Part shown: positions 1 through 5,289 of the stretch, in pieces
Numbering within the stretch: position 1 is the first letter of the stretch
How the letters are laid out: each line of letters opens with the position of its first letter
Origin: an uncultured Duganella sp.
GTDB taxonomy: Bacteria > Pseudomonadota > Gammaproteobacteria > Burkholderiales > Burkholderiaceae
DNA: 5,379 bases
NCBI GenBank assembly: GCA_946482335.1
Contig: CAMLRG010000281.1
Location: 1 to 5,379 of the forward strand
Reading direction: 5' to 3'
Position numbers and translations under genes: made by a program
Notes under the pieces: generated by a model
The model's input: only the letters and a program-made list of their open reading frames with translations
Database searches by the model: none
What the model was told of the DNA's origin: nothing

Positions 1-88
1 CCGCATAGGCGCGGGCGATGGCCAGGCCGATGCCGGAGGTCGAGCCGGTGACGAGCGCGGTTTTGCCGCGCAAAGTGGTGCTGACCAT
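1..88 (-). CDS. Short-chain dehydrogenase, N-terminal fragment; probable 3-hydroxybutyrate dehydrogenase
   Basis: Partial gene: only the first 29 codons are inside the window and the rest lies beyond the left edge. The product begins MVSTTLRGKTALVTGSTSGI and continues GLAIARAYA. It shows the first beta strand and the glycine-rich TGxxxGIG dinucleotide-binding loop of classical short-chain dehydrogenases (TGSTSGIG, residues 15-22). The wording K-T-A-L-V-T-G-S-T-S-G-I-G-L is typical of bacterial D-3-hydroxybutyrate dehydrogenases, which oxidise 3-hydroxybutyrate to acetoacetate with NAD in the cytoplasm. The start at 88 is supported by an AGGGGA ribosome-binding sequence (complement of 93-98) four bases upstream. 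The gene diverges from the hydrolase-RidA-RelA operon, and that context strengthens the assignment. The catalytic Ser-Tyr-Lys region is not visible, so another short-chain dehydrogenase, such as an acetoacetyl-CoA reductase, remains possible. The family is near certain; the substrate is inferred. Confidence 0.72.
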   Translation of the reverse strand, partial: MVSTTLRGKTALVTGSTSGIGLAIARAYA

Positions 89-161
89 TTGGTCCCCTAT
101 AATTTGTTAGCCAATGTAGAATGTAGCGCAAAAACCAATAGTACGGGGAGCGAGGAAGCGC
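89..161. promoter_or_regulatory. Divergent intergenic region with tandem heptad repeat
   Basis: This 73-base region must carry the promoters of the leftward dehydrogenase and the rightward hydrolase-ridA-relA operon. A perfect TATAAT lies at 98-103 on the plus strand, but I find no matching -35 box 16-18 bases upstream. TAGAAT at 117-122 is another possible -10, also without a good -35. AATGTAG occurs twice in direct tandem (113-119 and 120-126). A GAGGA ribosome-binding sequence (152-156) precedes the hydrolase start. Because no complete promoter is convincing, transcription here may depend on an activator or another sigma factor. Confidence 0.45.
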
Positions 162-1043
162 ATGCCAGAAGCAAAAATCAAGTCCGTCCAGTGTTTCTCC
201 ATGTCGGGCTTGCACCATATGGCGTACAAGGAATGGGGCGCTGCCGACAACCCGAACGTGCTGGTTTGCGTACACGGGGTGACCCGTGTGGCCGACGATT
301 TCGACAATCTTGCACAATCGCTGTGCAAGGATTACCGTGTGGTCTGCCCCGACGTGGTGGGCCGCGGCCGCTCCGGCAAGCTGCGCAACCCCCAGCTCTA
401 CCGCATCCCCCAGTACGTGAGCGATATGGTGACCCTGCTGGCGCGCGTACTGGCGAACGGCGAGCGCCAGACCGTGGACTGGTTCGGCACCTCGATGGGT
501 GGCCTGATCGGCATGGGGCTGGCGTCGCTGCCGGACAGCCCGGTCAGCAAGCTGGTATTGAACGATATCGGCCCCACCCTGGACCCGGTGGCGATCCAGC
601 GTATCGGCGATTATATTGCGCAGGAAGTGCGCTTCCCGACCTTTGAAGCCGGCGCCGCATTCGTGAAAATGGTGTCGCTGACCTTCGGCGAGCATACCGA
701 CGAGGAATGGCGCAAGCTGGCGGCCGATGTACTGCGCCAGGATCAGGATGGCAGCTGGGTGCGCCATTACGATATGGGCCTGGCGCTGCCTTTCCAGTCG
801 GTGACGCCGGAATCGGCCAAGGCTGACGAAGCTGCGCTGTGGGCGGCGTACGATGCGATCCGCTGCCCGACGCTGCTGGTGCGCGGCGCCAATTCCGACC
901 TGCTGTCGCGCGAAACGGCGCTGGCGATGACGCAGCGCGGCCCCAAGGCGCGGCTGGTCGAGATCCCGGACGTGGGCCACGCGCCCACCTTCCTGCACGC
1001 CGACCAGATCGCCATTGCCAAAGATTTTTTGTTGAACCACTAA
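162..1043 (+). CDS. Alpha/beta-fold hydrolase, candidate 3-hydroxybutyrate-oligomer hydrolase
   Basis: A complete 293-residue cytoplasmic alpha/beta hydrolase with no signal peptide. The first catalytic-domain landmark is the oxyanion-hole HG motif after a beta strand (VCVHGV, His38-Gly39). The nucleophile elbow is G-T-S-M-G-G with Ser111. The acid is probably Asp246 in RGANSD, and the general base is His273 in DVGHAP. The triad order and spacing are standard, and a cap-like insertion lies at about residues 140-225. The start has a GAGGA ribosome-binding sequence five bases upstream (152-156). It is the first gene of an operon with ridA and relA and diverges from a likely 3-hydroxybutyrate dehydrogenase. 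From memory, the R. eutropha intracellular 3HB-oligomer hydrolase PhaY2/PhaZc sits in the same order next to a dehydrogenase and an RSH gene. This suggests that the protein hydrolyses soluble 3HB dimers and oligomers released from polyhydroxybutyrate. The fold and triad are seen; the substrate is inferred from context. A general esterase is the main alternative. Confidence 0.88.
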   Translation: MPEAKIKSVQCFSMSGLHHMAYKEWGAADNPNVLVCVHGVTRVADDFDNLAQSLCKDYRVVCPDVVGRGRSGKLRNPQLYRIPQYVSDMVTLLARVLANGERQTVDWFGTSMGGLIGMGLASLPDSPVSKLVLNDIGPTLDPVAIQRIGDYIAQEVRFPTFEAGAAFVKMVSLTFGEHTDEEWRKLAADVLRQDQDGSWVRHYDMGLALPFQSVTPESAKADEAALWAAYDAIRCPTLLVRGANSDLLSRETALAMTQRGPKARLVEIPDVGHAPTFLHADQIAIAKDFLLNH

Positions 1044-1052
1044 GAGAAGAGC

Positions 1053-1400
1053 ATGGAAATCAAACGTTTTCACGTAGGTAAACGCATGTCCGAAATCGCC
1101 GTCCACAACGGCACCGTCTACCTGGCCGGCCAGATCGCGGAAAAGGGCGGCGACATCAAGGCGCAGACCGCCGAAGTGCTGGGCCACATCGACCGCCTGC
1201 TGGCCGAAGCCGGCAGCGACAAGTCGCGCATCCTGCGCGCCCAGATCTTCATCACCGACCTGGCCAATTTCCCGGCCATGAACGAAGTGTGGGAAGCCTG
1301 GGTCGTGGAAGGCAACACCCCGACGCGCGCCACCGTGCAAGCACAATTGGCGAATCCCGACTGGCTGGTCGAAATCGTGGTCACCGCCGCCCAATTCTGA
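1053..1400 (+). CDS. RidA/YjgF/YER057c/UK114-family protein (short, YoaB-like)
   Basis: A 115-residue protein that spans the whole single-domain RidA fold, which normally forms trimers with active sites between subunits. Founding members hydrolyse reactive enamine/imine intermediates such as 2-aminoacrylate released by PLP enzymes, protecting those enzymes. Visible signatures are LAGQI (residues 24-28), the FITDL strand (66-70) followed by N-F-P-A-M-N-E-V-W, then P-T-R-A-T with Arg92, the likely equivalent of the carboxylate-binding arginine of E. coli RidA. VEIVVTAAQ near the C-terminus holds Glu107, the likely conserved acid. The cysteine that follows the arginine in E. coli RidA is Thr94 here. 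That and the shorter length point to a YoaB-like subgroup, so true imine deaminase activity is probable but not assured. The start lies nine bases after the hydrolase stop, with AGAGAAG just upstream; the relA start lies 11 bases beyond its stop. Co-transcription with both neighbours is very likely. Confidence 0.9.
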   Translation: MEIKRFHVGKRMSEIAVHNGTVYLAGQIAEKGGDIKAQTAEVLGHIDRLLAEAGSDKSRILRAQIFITDLANFPAMNEVWEAWVVEGNTPTRATVQAQLANPDWLVEIVVTAAQF

Positions 1401-1405
1401 GAAAG
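1399..1405 (+). promoter_or_regulatory. Ribosome-binding site that fixes the relA start
   Basis: GAGAAAG overlaps the ridA stop codon and lies six bases before ATG at 1412. The relA frame is open back to 1289, inside ridA, but the upstream 41 codons give low-complexity Arg/Gly-rich shadow sequence without family resemblance. This site therefore supports 1412 as the true start and indicates translational coupling to ridA. Confidence 0.6.
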
Positions 1406-1411
1406 TTTGTA

Positions 1412-3661
1412 ATGGTTTCAATCGCGGCTCTCAATAGCGCAACGACGGACCAGCTGGTGCAAGGCTTGTCCGCGGATGACGGGGCGCGCGTGCTGGCCGC
1501 GCTTGACCATGCCAGCCAGGCGTACAGCGGCCGCACCACCGGCCACGGACAAGACGCCCTGGACTTCGCCATCGGGGTGGCCAGCACACTGGCCATCCTG
1601 CGTACCGATGCGGAAACCCGCATCGCGGCACTGATGTTCGAGCTGACCCTGCTCGACGCCGACACCGCGCCGTCCATCGAGCCGCGCTACGGCAAGGAAG
1701 TCAACGACCTGGTGGCTGGCGTGCGCCAGCTGATCCGCCTGCGCGAATTGACGCTGGCATCCTCCGGCAGTGCCGCGCGCACCAAGACTGCGGCGCAGCA
1801 GGCGGTCGCCCAGGTCGAGTCGCTGCGCAAAATGCTGCTGGCCATGGCCACCGATATGCGCGTGGTGCTGGTGCGGCTGGCTTCCTGCTGCACCACCTTG
1901 CGCTACTTCGCGGACATCAAGCGCTTCGACGAAGTCACCCGCGCCTATGGCCGCGAAACCCTGGACCTTTACGCGCCGCTGGCCAACCGCCTCGGCATCT
2001 GGCAGATCAAATGGGAGCTGGAGGACTTGTCGTTCCGCTTCATCGAGCCGGAAACCTATAAGCGCATTGCGAAGATGCTGGAAGAGAAGCGCATGGCGCG
2101 CGAGAGCTTCGTCACCTCTTCCATTGCGCGCCTGCAGTCCGAATTGGAAGCGGCGGGCATCAAGGCTGAAGTGTTCGGCCGCCCCAAGCACATCTACTCC
2201 ATCTGGAACAAGATGAAGGGCAAGGAGCTGGACTTCTCCGAACTGTACGATGTGCGCGCCTTCCGCGTGATCGTGGAGGACGTGAAGACTTGCTATACGG
2301 TGCTCGGCGTGGTCCACAATATCTGGACCCCGATCCCGAAAGAATTCGACGATTACATTTCCCGTCCCAAGCCCAACGGCTACCAGTCGCTGCACACGGT
2401 GGTGACGGCGGACGACGGCCGTCCCCTCGAAGTGCAGATCCGCACCCAGGAAATGCACAGCTTCGCCGAGTACGGCGTGGCGGCGCACTGGCGCTACAAG
2501 GAGGAGGGCGGTTCCAATTTCAAGGGCCAGCAGTACGACGAGAAGATCGCCTGGCTGCGCCAGCTGCTGGCCTGGAAGACCGAAGTCGCCGATGCGGTGG
2601 TCGGCAACGAAGACCAGCAGCGCGAGTGGGTGGAAAAGCTCAAGTCGACCACGCTGGACGACCGCATCTTCGTGCTGACGCCGCAGGCGCGCGTGATCGA
2701 GCTGCCGGTGGGCGCCACGCCGATCGATTTCGCCTACCACCTGCACAGCGACGTCGGCCACCGCTGCCGCGGCGCCCGTGTCGACGGCCAGATGGTGCCG
2801 TTGAATACCGCCTTGAAGAGCGGGCAAACTTGCGAAATCATTACCGCCAAGGGGGCGCCCGGCACGGCGGGCCCGTCGCGCGACTGGCTGAGCCCCGGAT
2901 ATACGGTGTCGAACCGCACGCGCACCAAGGTGCGGGCGTGGTTCCATGCCATCGACATCCAGGAAACTGTCGCCAATGGCCGTTCGCTGGTCGAGAAATC
3001 GCTGCAGCGCGAAGGCAAGACGGCAGTCAACCTGGAAGTGTTGGCGCAGAAGCTCGGCTTCGCCAAGGTGGAGGATTTGTTCCTCGCCGTTGGCAAGGAT
3101 GAATTCTCGCTGCGCCATGTGGAAGCCGCCCTGCGCGATCCGGGCGAGGCCGACGAAGCGTCGACCGACCAGGTGGCGGTCAACAAGAGCCGCACCTCCA
3201 GCGTGGATTCGGGCGCCAAGTCCGGCGTGCTGGTGGTTGGTACCGACGGCTTGATGACGCAATTGGCAAAATGCTGCAAGCCGGCGCCGCCCGATCCGAT
3301 CGTGGGATTTGTCACGCGCGGCAAAGGCGTGTCCATCCACCGCGCCTCGTGCAAAAACTTTGCCGAAATGCGCGCCAAAGCGCCGGAACGCGTGATTGTC
3401 ACGGAATGGGGCAAGGCGAAATCGGACACGGTATTCCCGGTCGATTTATTCGTCCTCGCCACCGACCGCCAGGGTTTATTGCGCGATATTTCAGAAATAT
3501 TCTCGCGCGAGAAAATCAATGTCACCGGCGTCAATACCCAATCGGCCAAAGGCCAGGCCCGCATGACATTCACCGTCGAAATCGGCGCCACCAGCCAACT
3601 GCAAAAAGCGCTGGCCGCCATCAGCGAAGTCACCGGCGTGGTCGAGTCCCGCCGCGCTTGA
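1412..3661 (+). CDS. relA: RelA-type GTP pyrophosphokinase ((p)ppGpp synthetase I)
   Basis: A complete 749-residue long RSH protein of about normal RelA length. It transfers pyrophosphate from ATP to GTP or GDP on ribosomes stalled by uncharged tRNA. The N-terminal pseudo-hydrolase domain (about 1-200) has lost the Mn-binding residues of active RSH enzymes: the usual His-Asp is Phe76-Glu77, and the Asp and Asn of the LADRLHN-type motif are Ser158 and Thr162. The synthetase domain (about 230-365) is intact: GRPKHIYSIW (256-265), YDVRAFR (279-285), the nucleotide-stacking Tyr324 in PNGYQSLHT, and Glu340 in EVQIRT. It carries the acidic EFDD motif (311-314) that marks monofunctional RelA; bifunctional enzymes have a basic RxKD-type motif. 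A TGS domain (about 418-478) contains AYHLHSDVGHRC. A helical linker follows, then a Cys-Cys-His-Cys zinc-finger-like domain (Cys621, Cys622, His643, Cys647) and a C-terminal ACT domain (about 676-749). It is the last gene of the operon with the hydrolase and ridA. A separate SpoT hydrolase should exist elsewhere in the genome. Confidence 0.97.
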   Translation: MVSIAALNSATTDQLVQGLSADDGARVLAALDHASQAYSGRTTGHGQDALDFAIGVASTLAILRTDAETRIAALMFELTLLDADTAPSIEPRYGKEVNDLVAGVRQLIRLRELTLASSGSAARTKTAAQQAVAQVESLRKMLLAMATDMRVVLVRLASCCTTLRYFADIKRFDEVTRAYGRETLDLYAPLANRLGIWQIKWELEDLSFRFIEPETYKRIAKMLEEKRMARESFVTSSIARLQSELEAAGIKAEVFGRPKHIYSIWNKMKGKELDFSELYDVRAFRVIVEDVKTCYTVLGVVHNIWTPIPKEFDDYISRPKPNGYQSLHTVVTADDGRPLEVQIRTQEMHSFAEYGVAAHWRYKEEGGSNFKGQQYDEKIAWLRQLLAWKTEVADAVVGNEDQQREWVEKLKSTTLDDRIFVLTPQARVIELPVGATPIDFAYHLHSDVGHRCRGARVDGQMVPLNTALKSGQTCEIITAKGAPGTAGPSRDWLSPGYTVSNRTRTKVRAWFHAIDIQETVANGRSLVEKSLQREGKTAVNLEVLAQKLGFAKVEDLFLAVGKDEFSLRHVEAALRDPGEADEASTDQVAVNKSRTSSVDSGAKSGVLVVGTDGLMTQLAKCCKPAPPDPIVGFVTRGKGVSIHRASCKNFAEMRAKAPERVIVTEWGKAKSDTVFPVDLFVLATDRQGLLRDISEIFSREKINVTGVNTQSAKGQARMTFTVEIGATSQLQKALAAISEVTGVVESRRA
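3481..3508 (+). repeat. Bulged inverted repeat inside the relA ACT-domain region
   Basis: GCGCG (3481-3485) plus ATATTTC (3486-3492) pairs with GAAATAT (3494-3500) plus CGCGC (3504-3508). This gives a 12-pair stem with a one-base centre and a three-base bulge (TCT, 3501-3503). In frame it encodes R-D-I-S-E-I-F-S-R within the ACT domain, so it may be incidental. The surrounding 60-base line counts to about 47% GC, well below the rest of relA. Confidence 0.4.
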
Positions 3662-3796
3662 CGGTTCCGGCCAAGCCGCCGCAAAAGCTGGTTTGCCACG
3701 GGCATGCCAAGGCTTGGCACGTTGCTGCCAGGTCCTGGCGCGTGCAGGTCCGGCTGCCGCCGCAAGGCAAGCGGGTCGGGCGCACTTCACGTTGGA
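3662..3796. other. Convergent intergenic region between relA and the kinase-like gene
   Basis: These 135 bases separate two convergent genes and contain no credible ORF. They hold overlapping inverted repeats built on GCCAAG/CTTGGC and GCCAGG/CCTGGC. No run of T follows any hairpin on either strand, so a canonical intrinsic terminator is not visible. Factor-dependent termination, or termination that uses the hairpins as 3' end stabilisers, is possible. Confidence 0.5.
3705..3745. repeat. Paired palindromes, possible bidirectional transcript-end structure
   Basis: TGCCAAGGCTTGGCA (3705-3719) is a perfect 7-base-arm dyad with one central base. Eight bases later GCCAGGTCCTGGC (3727-3739) is a second perfect dyad with 6-base arms, and it can be extended by GCACG (3717-3721) pairing with CGTGC (3741-3745). 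In addition GCCAAGCC (3670-3677) matches GGCTTGGC (3711-3718) as a longer-range 8-base inverted repeat that competes with the first dyad. The position between convergent genes fits a 3' end structure for both transcripts. The lack of a T-tract keeps this tentative. Confidence 0.4.
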
Positions 3797-4267
3797 CTAG
3801 CTTTTGTGCTCGCGTTTCGGGCCAGTGAATGCGTCAAAAATGGCGCGGTGGGCTTGGTAGGACCACGCGTCGTCGCGGACATAATAATCCGCGACCCATT
3901 TCTGCAAATGCGCCAGCATTGATTCCTGCTCAGCGGCGGAAGCGTATTTGTGCGATTCCCATGGCCGGCGCAAATTATTCGCGAGGCAGGCGTCAACGCC
4001 AGGATTAAGGAATACCAGCTCACTGCAATACGGAGCGGCGGCTTGCACCAATTCTCCGTAACAGCCTTCAATCACCCAATCCTGATTCGCTGCAATAAAT
4101 TCGTTGAGCGAATCCAGAATAAGGCCAGCAGGGCGCTGCACGGCTATTTTCCCAGGTTCCCACACAATTGAATCGAGGTCCAGATGGACAAGCCCATGTT
4201 GCGCAGCAGCGGCGCGGGCATAAGTGCTTTTGCCGGAGCCGGAATTTCCAAAAACTAGAATTTTCAT
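3797..4267 (-). CDS. Small P-loop NTPase, adenylate/shikimate kinase-like, function unknown
   Basis: A complete 156-residue protein that starts directly with a beta strand and Walker A loop (MKILVFGNSGSGKST, Gly7 to Thr15). A conserved DLD motif follows (Asp30, Asp32), in the position where nucleotide-kinase-like proteins hold acceptor or Mg-coordinating residues. Next are WVIEGCYG (64-71) and a basic segment N-N-L-R-R-P-W, which resembles an arginine-bearing lid. This layout matches small proteins usually labelled AAA family ATPase, topology modulation (FlaR-like) or shikimate-kinase-like; their substrate is not established. True shikimate kinase is unlikely given its different motifs and normal genomic context. 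Four 60-base lines inside the gene count to 53-55% GC, against about 68% in a sampled line of the neighbouring CDF gene, which suggests recent acquisition. No Shine-Dalgarno sequence precedes the ATG. CATAAT (complement of 4276-4281) lies nine bases upstream, so a leaderless transcript is possible. It lies 46 bases downstream of the CDF gene and may also be read from it. Confidence 0.85.
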   Translation of the reverse strand: MKILVFGNSGSGKSTYARAAAAQHGLVHLDLDSIVWEPGKIAVQRPAGLILDSLNEFIAANQDWVIEGCYGELVQAAAPYCSELVFLNPGVDACLANNLRRPWESHKYASAAEQESMLAHLQKWVADYYVRDDAWSYQAHRAIFDAFTGPKREHKS

Positions 4268-4313
4268 TTGGGCAGATTATGAGTCATTCGATGCCTGCGT
4301 GGTGTCGCGGCCT

Positions 4314-5219
4314 TCAGTGGCGGGGCTCGGCCTGCAGCGTGATGTGGTCGATGCCGTGACGTGTGCGCAGCATTGTCTTGACGTTGCGCAGGATTTCCGG
4401 CCAGTCCTGGAGATCGTTGATTTCGAGGTGGCCGATCAGGGCGGGTTGGCTGGGTGACATTTCCCATATGTGCAAATCGTGTACTGACAGCACGCCCGGC
4501 ACTGCGGCCAGGTCAATACCAATCTGGGCGTAATCGGCGTTGTCCGGCACACCTTCCATCAGGTGGTGGAAGGATTCCCGCAAGATCGCGACGGTGGACT
4601 TGAGGATCAGCAGCGACACCAGCAGGGACAGGATCGGGTCGATCTGCATCCAGCCCGTGGCCAGGATCACGCCGCCCGCAATCAGGGCGGCGACGGAGCC
4701 GAGCAGGTCGCCCAGCACGTGCACCAGGGCGGCGCGGGTATTCATGCTCTCCTTGTCGCGCGACAGGCTCCAGGCCACCAGCAGGTTCACGCACAGGCCG
4801 ATGCCGGCCACCACCAGGACCGTGCCGCCTTGCACCGGCTCGGGCGCGGCGAAACGTTGCACCGCTTCGAAGACGATCCAGCCGACCACCAGCAACATGG
4901 CCAACCCGTTCACAAACGCGGCCAGCGCTTCGGCGCGGCCGAAGCCGAAGGAATAGCGGGCCGATGGGCGGCGCTTGGCGATCAGTTGCGCCAGCAGCGC
5001 CAGGCCGAGCGCGGCGGCATCGGTCACCATATGGCCGGCATCGGAAATCAGGGCCAGGGAATTGGCCAGGAAGCCGGCGGACACTTCCACCACGGCGAAG
5101 CCCAGGGTGAGCGCCAGTGCGGCCGCCAGCGCGGCCTGGCTCCGGTGTTCGTTGAAGTGGGCGTGCTGGGCGTCGCCCTCGAGGTGGGCGTGCAGGTGGG
5201 TGGAATCGTGGTTTTGCAT
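4314..5219 (-). CDS. Cation diffusion facilitator (zinc-type CDF metal/proton antiporter, CzcD/ZitB-like)
   Basis: A complete 301-residue inner-membrane metal exporter of the usual CDF length. The cytoplasmic N-terminus is rich in histidine (seven His in the first 25 residues), typical of Zn/Co/Cd-handling members. Six hydrophobic segments follow at roughly 28-50, 53-80, 97-120, 131-152, 163-188 and 192-212. The transport-site HxxxD pairs are His63/Asp67 in segment two (SDAGHMVTD) and His167/Asp171 in segment five (HVLGD). This HD-HD arrangement is the zinc-type site; iron/manganese members usually have Asp in place of the first His. The C-terminal cytoplasmic domain (about 213-301) carries the VHDLHIWEMS signature used in dimerisation and metal sensing. 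Such proteins exchange cytoplasmic Zn2+, and sometimes Cd2+ or Co2+, for protons. The start is the only Met before residue 64; its ribosome-binding site is weak (AGG only). The gene diverges from the tRNA-Val promoter, with an 18-base dyad between them that could be its operator. Exact metal preference is inferred. Confidence 0.94.
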   Translation of the reverse strand: MQNHDSTHLHAHLEGDAQHAHFNEHRSQAALAAALALTLGFAVVEVSAGFLANSLALISDAGHMVTDAAALGLALLAQLIAKRRPSARYSFGFGRAEALAAFVNGLAMLLVVGWIVFEAVQRFAAPEPVQGGTVLVVAGIGLCVNLLVAWSLSRDKESMNTRAALVHVLGDLLGSVAALIAGGVILATGWMQIDPILSLLVSLLILKSTVAILRESFHHLMEGVPDNADYAQIGIDLAAVPGVLSVHDLHIWEMSPSQPALIGHLEINDLQDWPEILRNVKTMLRTRHGIDHITLQAEPRH

Positions 5220-5228
5220 GGTGGCCTG

Positions 5229-5257
5229 AATATATCAGCAATGTTTTCTTGGGAAAA
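5229..5257 (-). promoter_or_regulatory. Tentative CDF-gene promoter with extended -10
   Basis: On the minus strand TGATATATT gives an extended -10 (TG, one base, TATATT at 5234-5229). A weak -35 TTTTCC (5257-5252) lies 17 bases upstream. Transcription would begin about two or three bases before the ATG at 5219, giving an almost leaderless mRNA, which fits the poor ribosome-binding site. The -35 lies inside the dyad at 5242-5259. This is a motif reading only. Confidence 0.3.
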
Positions 5258-5259
5258 CA
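5242..5259. promoter_or_regulatory. 18-base dyad, candidate operator between divergent promoters
   Basis: TGTTTTC, TTGG, GAAAACA: perfect 7-base arms around a 4-base centre. It overlaps the weak -35 of the proposed CDF promoter and ends one base before the -35 of the tRNA promoter. A repressor bound here could block the CDF gene, and an activator could contact polymerase at the tRNA promoter. I do not recognise the sequence as the site of a named regulator. As RNA it would be only a weak hairpin with no following T-run, so a DNA-binding role is favoured. Confidence 0.45.
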
Positions 5260-5260
5260 C

Positions 5261-5289
5261 TTGTCACGGCGGGAAGTGCTCTCTATAAT
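5261..5289 (+). promoter_or_regulatory. Strong sigma70 promoter of the tRNA gene
   Basis: TTGTCA (5261-5266, five of six consensus bases) and TATAAT (5284-5289, perfect) are separated by exactly 17 bases. The tRNA begins 11 bases after the -10, so the precursor would have a very short 5' leader for RNase P to remove. The stretch after the -10 (GCTGGC) is GC-rich, a feature of stable-RNA promoters that are inhibited by (p)ppGpp with DksA. Confidence 0.85.

Noticed and set aside
98..103. Perfect TATAAT as the -10 of the hydrolase operon.
   Set aside because: No -35-like hexamer lies 16-18 bases upstream, and the box overlaps the 5' leader and ribosome-binding site of the divergent dehydrogenase, so I did not call a promoter.
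1289..1411. Upstream extension of relA into ridA (41 extra codons).
   Set aside because: The extension is Arg/Gly-rich shadow sequence inside ridA. The ATG at 1412 has a ribosome-binding sequence at 1399-1405, and the family resemblance begins after it.
1418..3340. A 640-codon open frame on the minus strand, antisense to relA.
   Set aside because: It mirrors the relA codon pattern in GC-rich DNA. The product is His/Arg/Gly-rich without a recognisable domain, while the sense strand encodes an unmistakable full-length RelA.
3661..3800. An insertion-sequence remnant or attachment site between relA and the kinase-like gene.
   Set aside because: There is no transposase fragment, no paired terminal repeats with target duplication and no tRNA 3'-end duplication; only short local palindromes are seen.
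3704..3922. Small plus-strand frame starting in the convergent intergenic region.
   Set aside because: No ribosome-binding site and no recognisable domain, and most of it is antisense to the kinase-like gene.
5242..5259. The dyad as an intrinsic terminator.
   Set aside because: There is no T-run on either side, no gene ends there, and it sits between two divergent transcription units.
4563..5288. A 241-codon plus-strand frame opposite the CDF gene, running into the tRNA promoter.
   Set aside because: The Gln/His/Gly-rich product is a reverse-strand shadow of a clear CDF transporter and would overlap the tRNA promoter.
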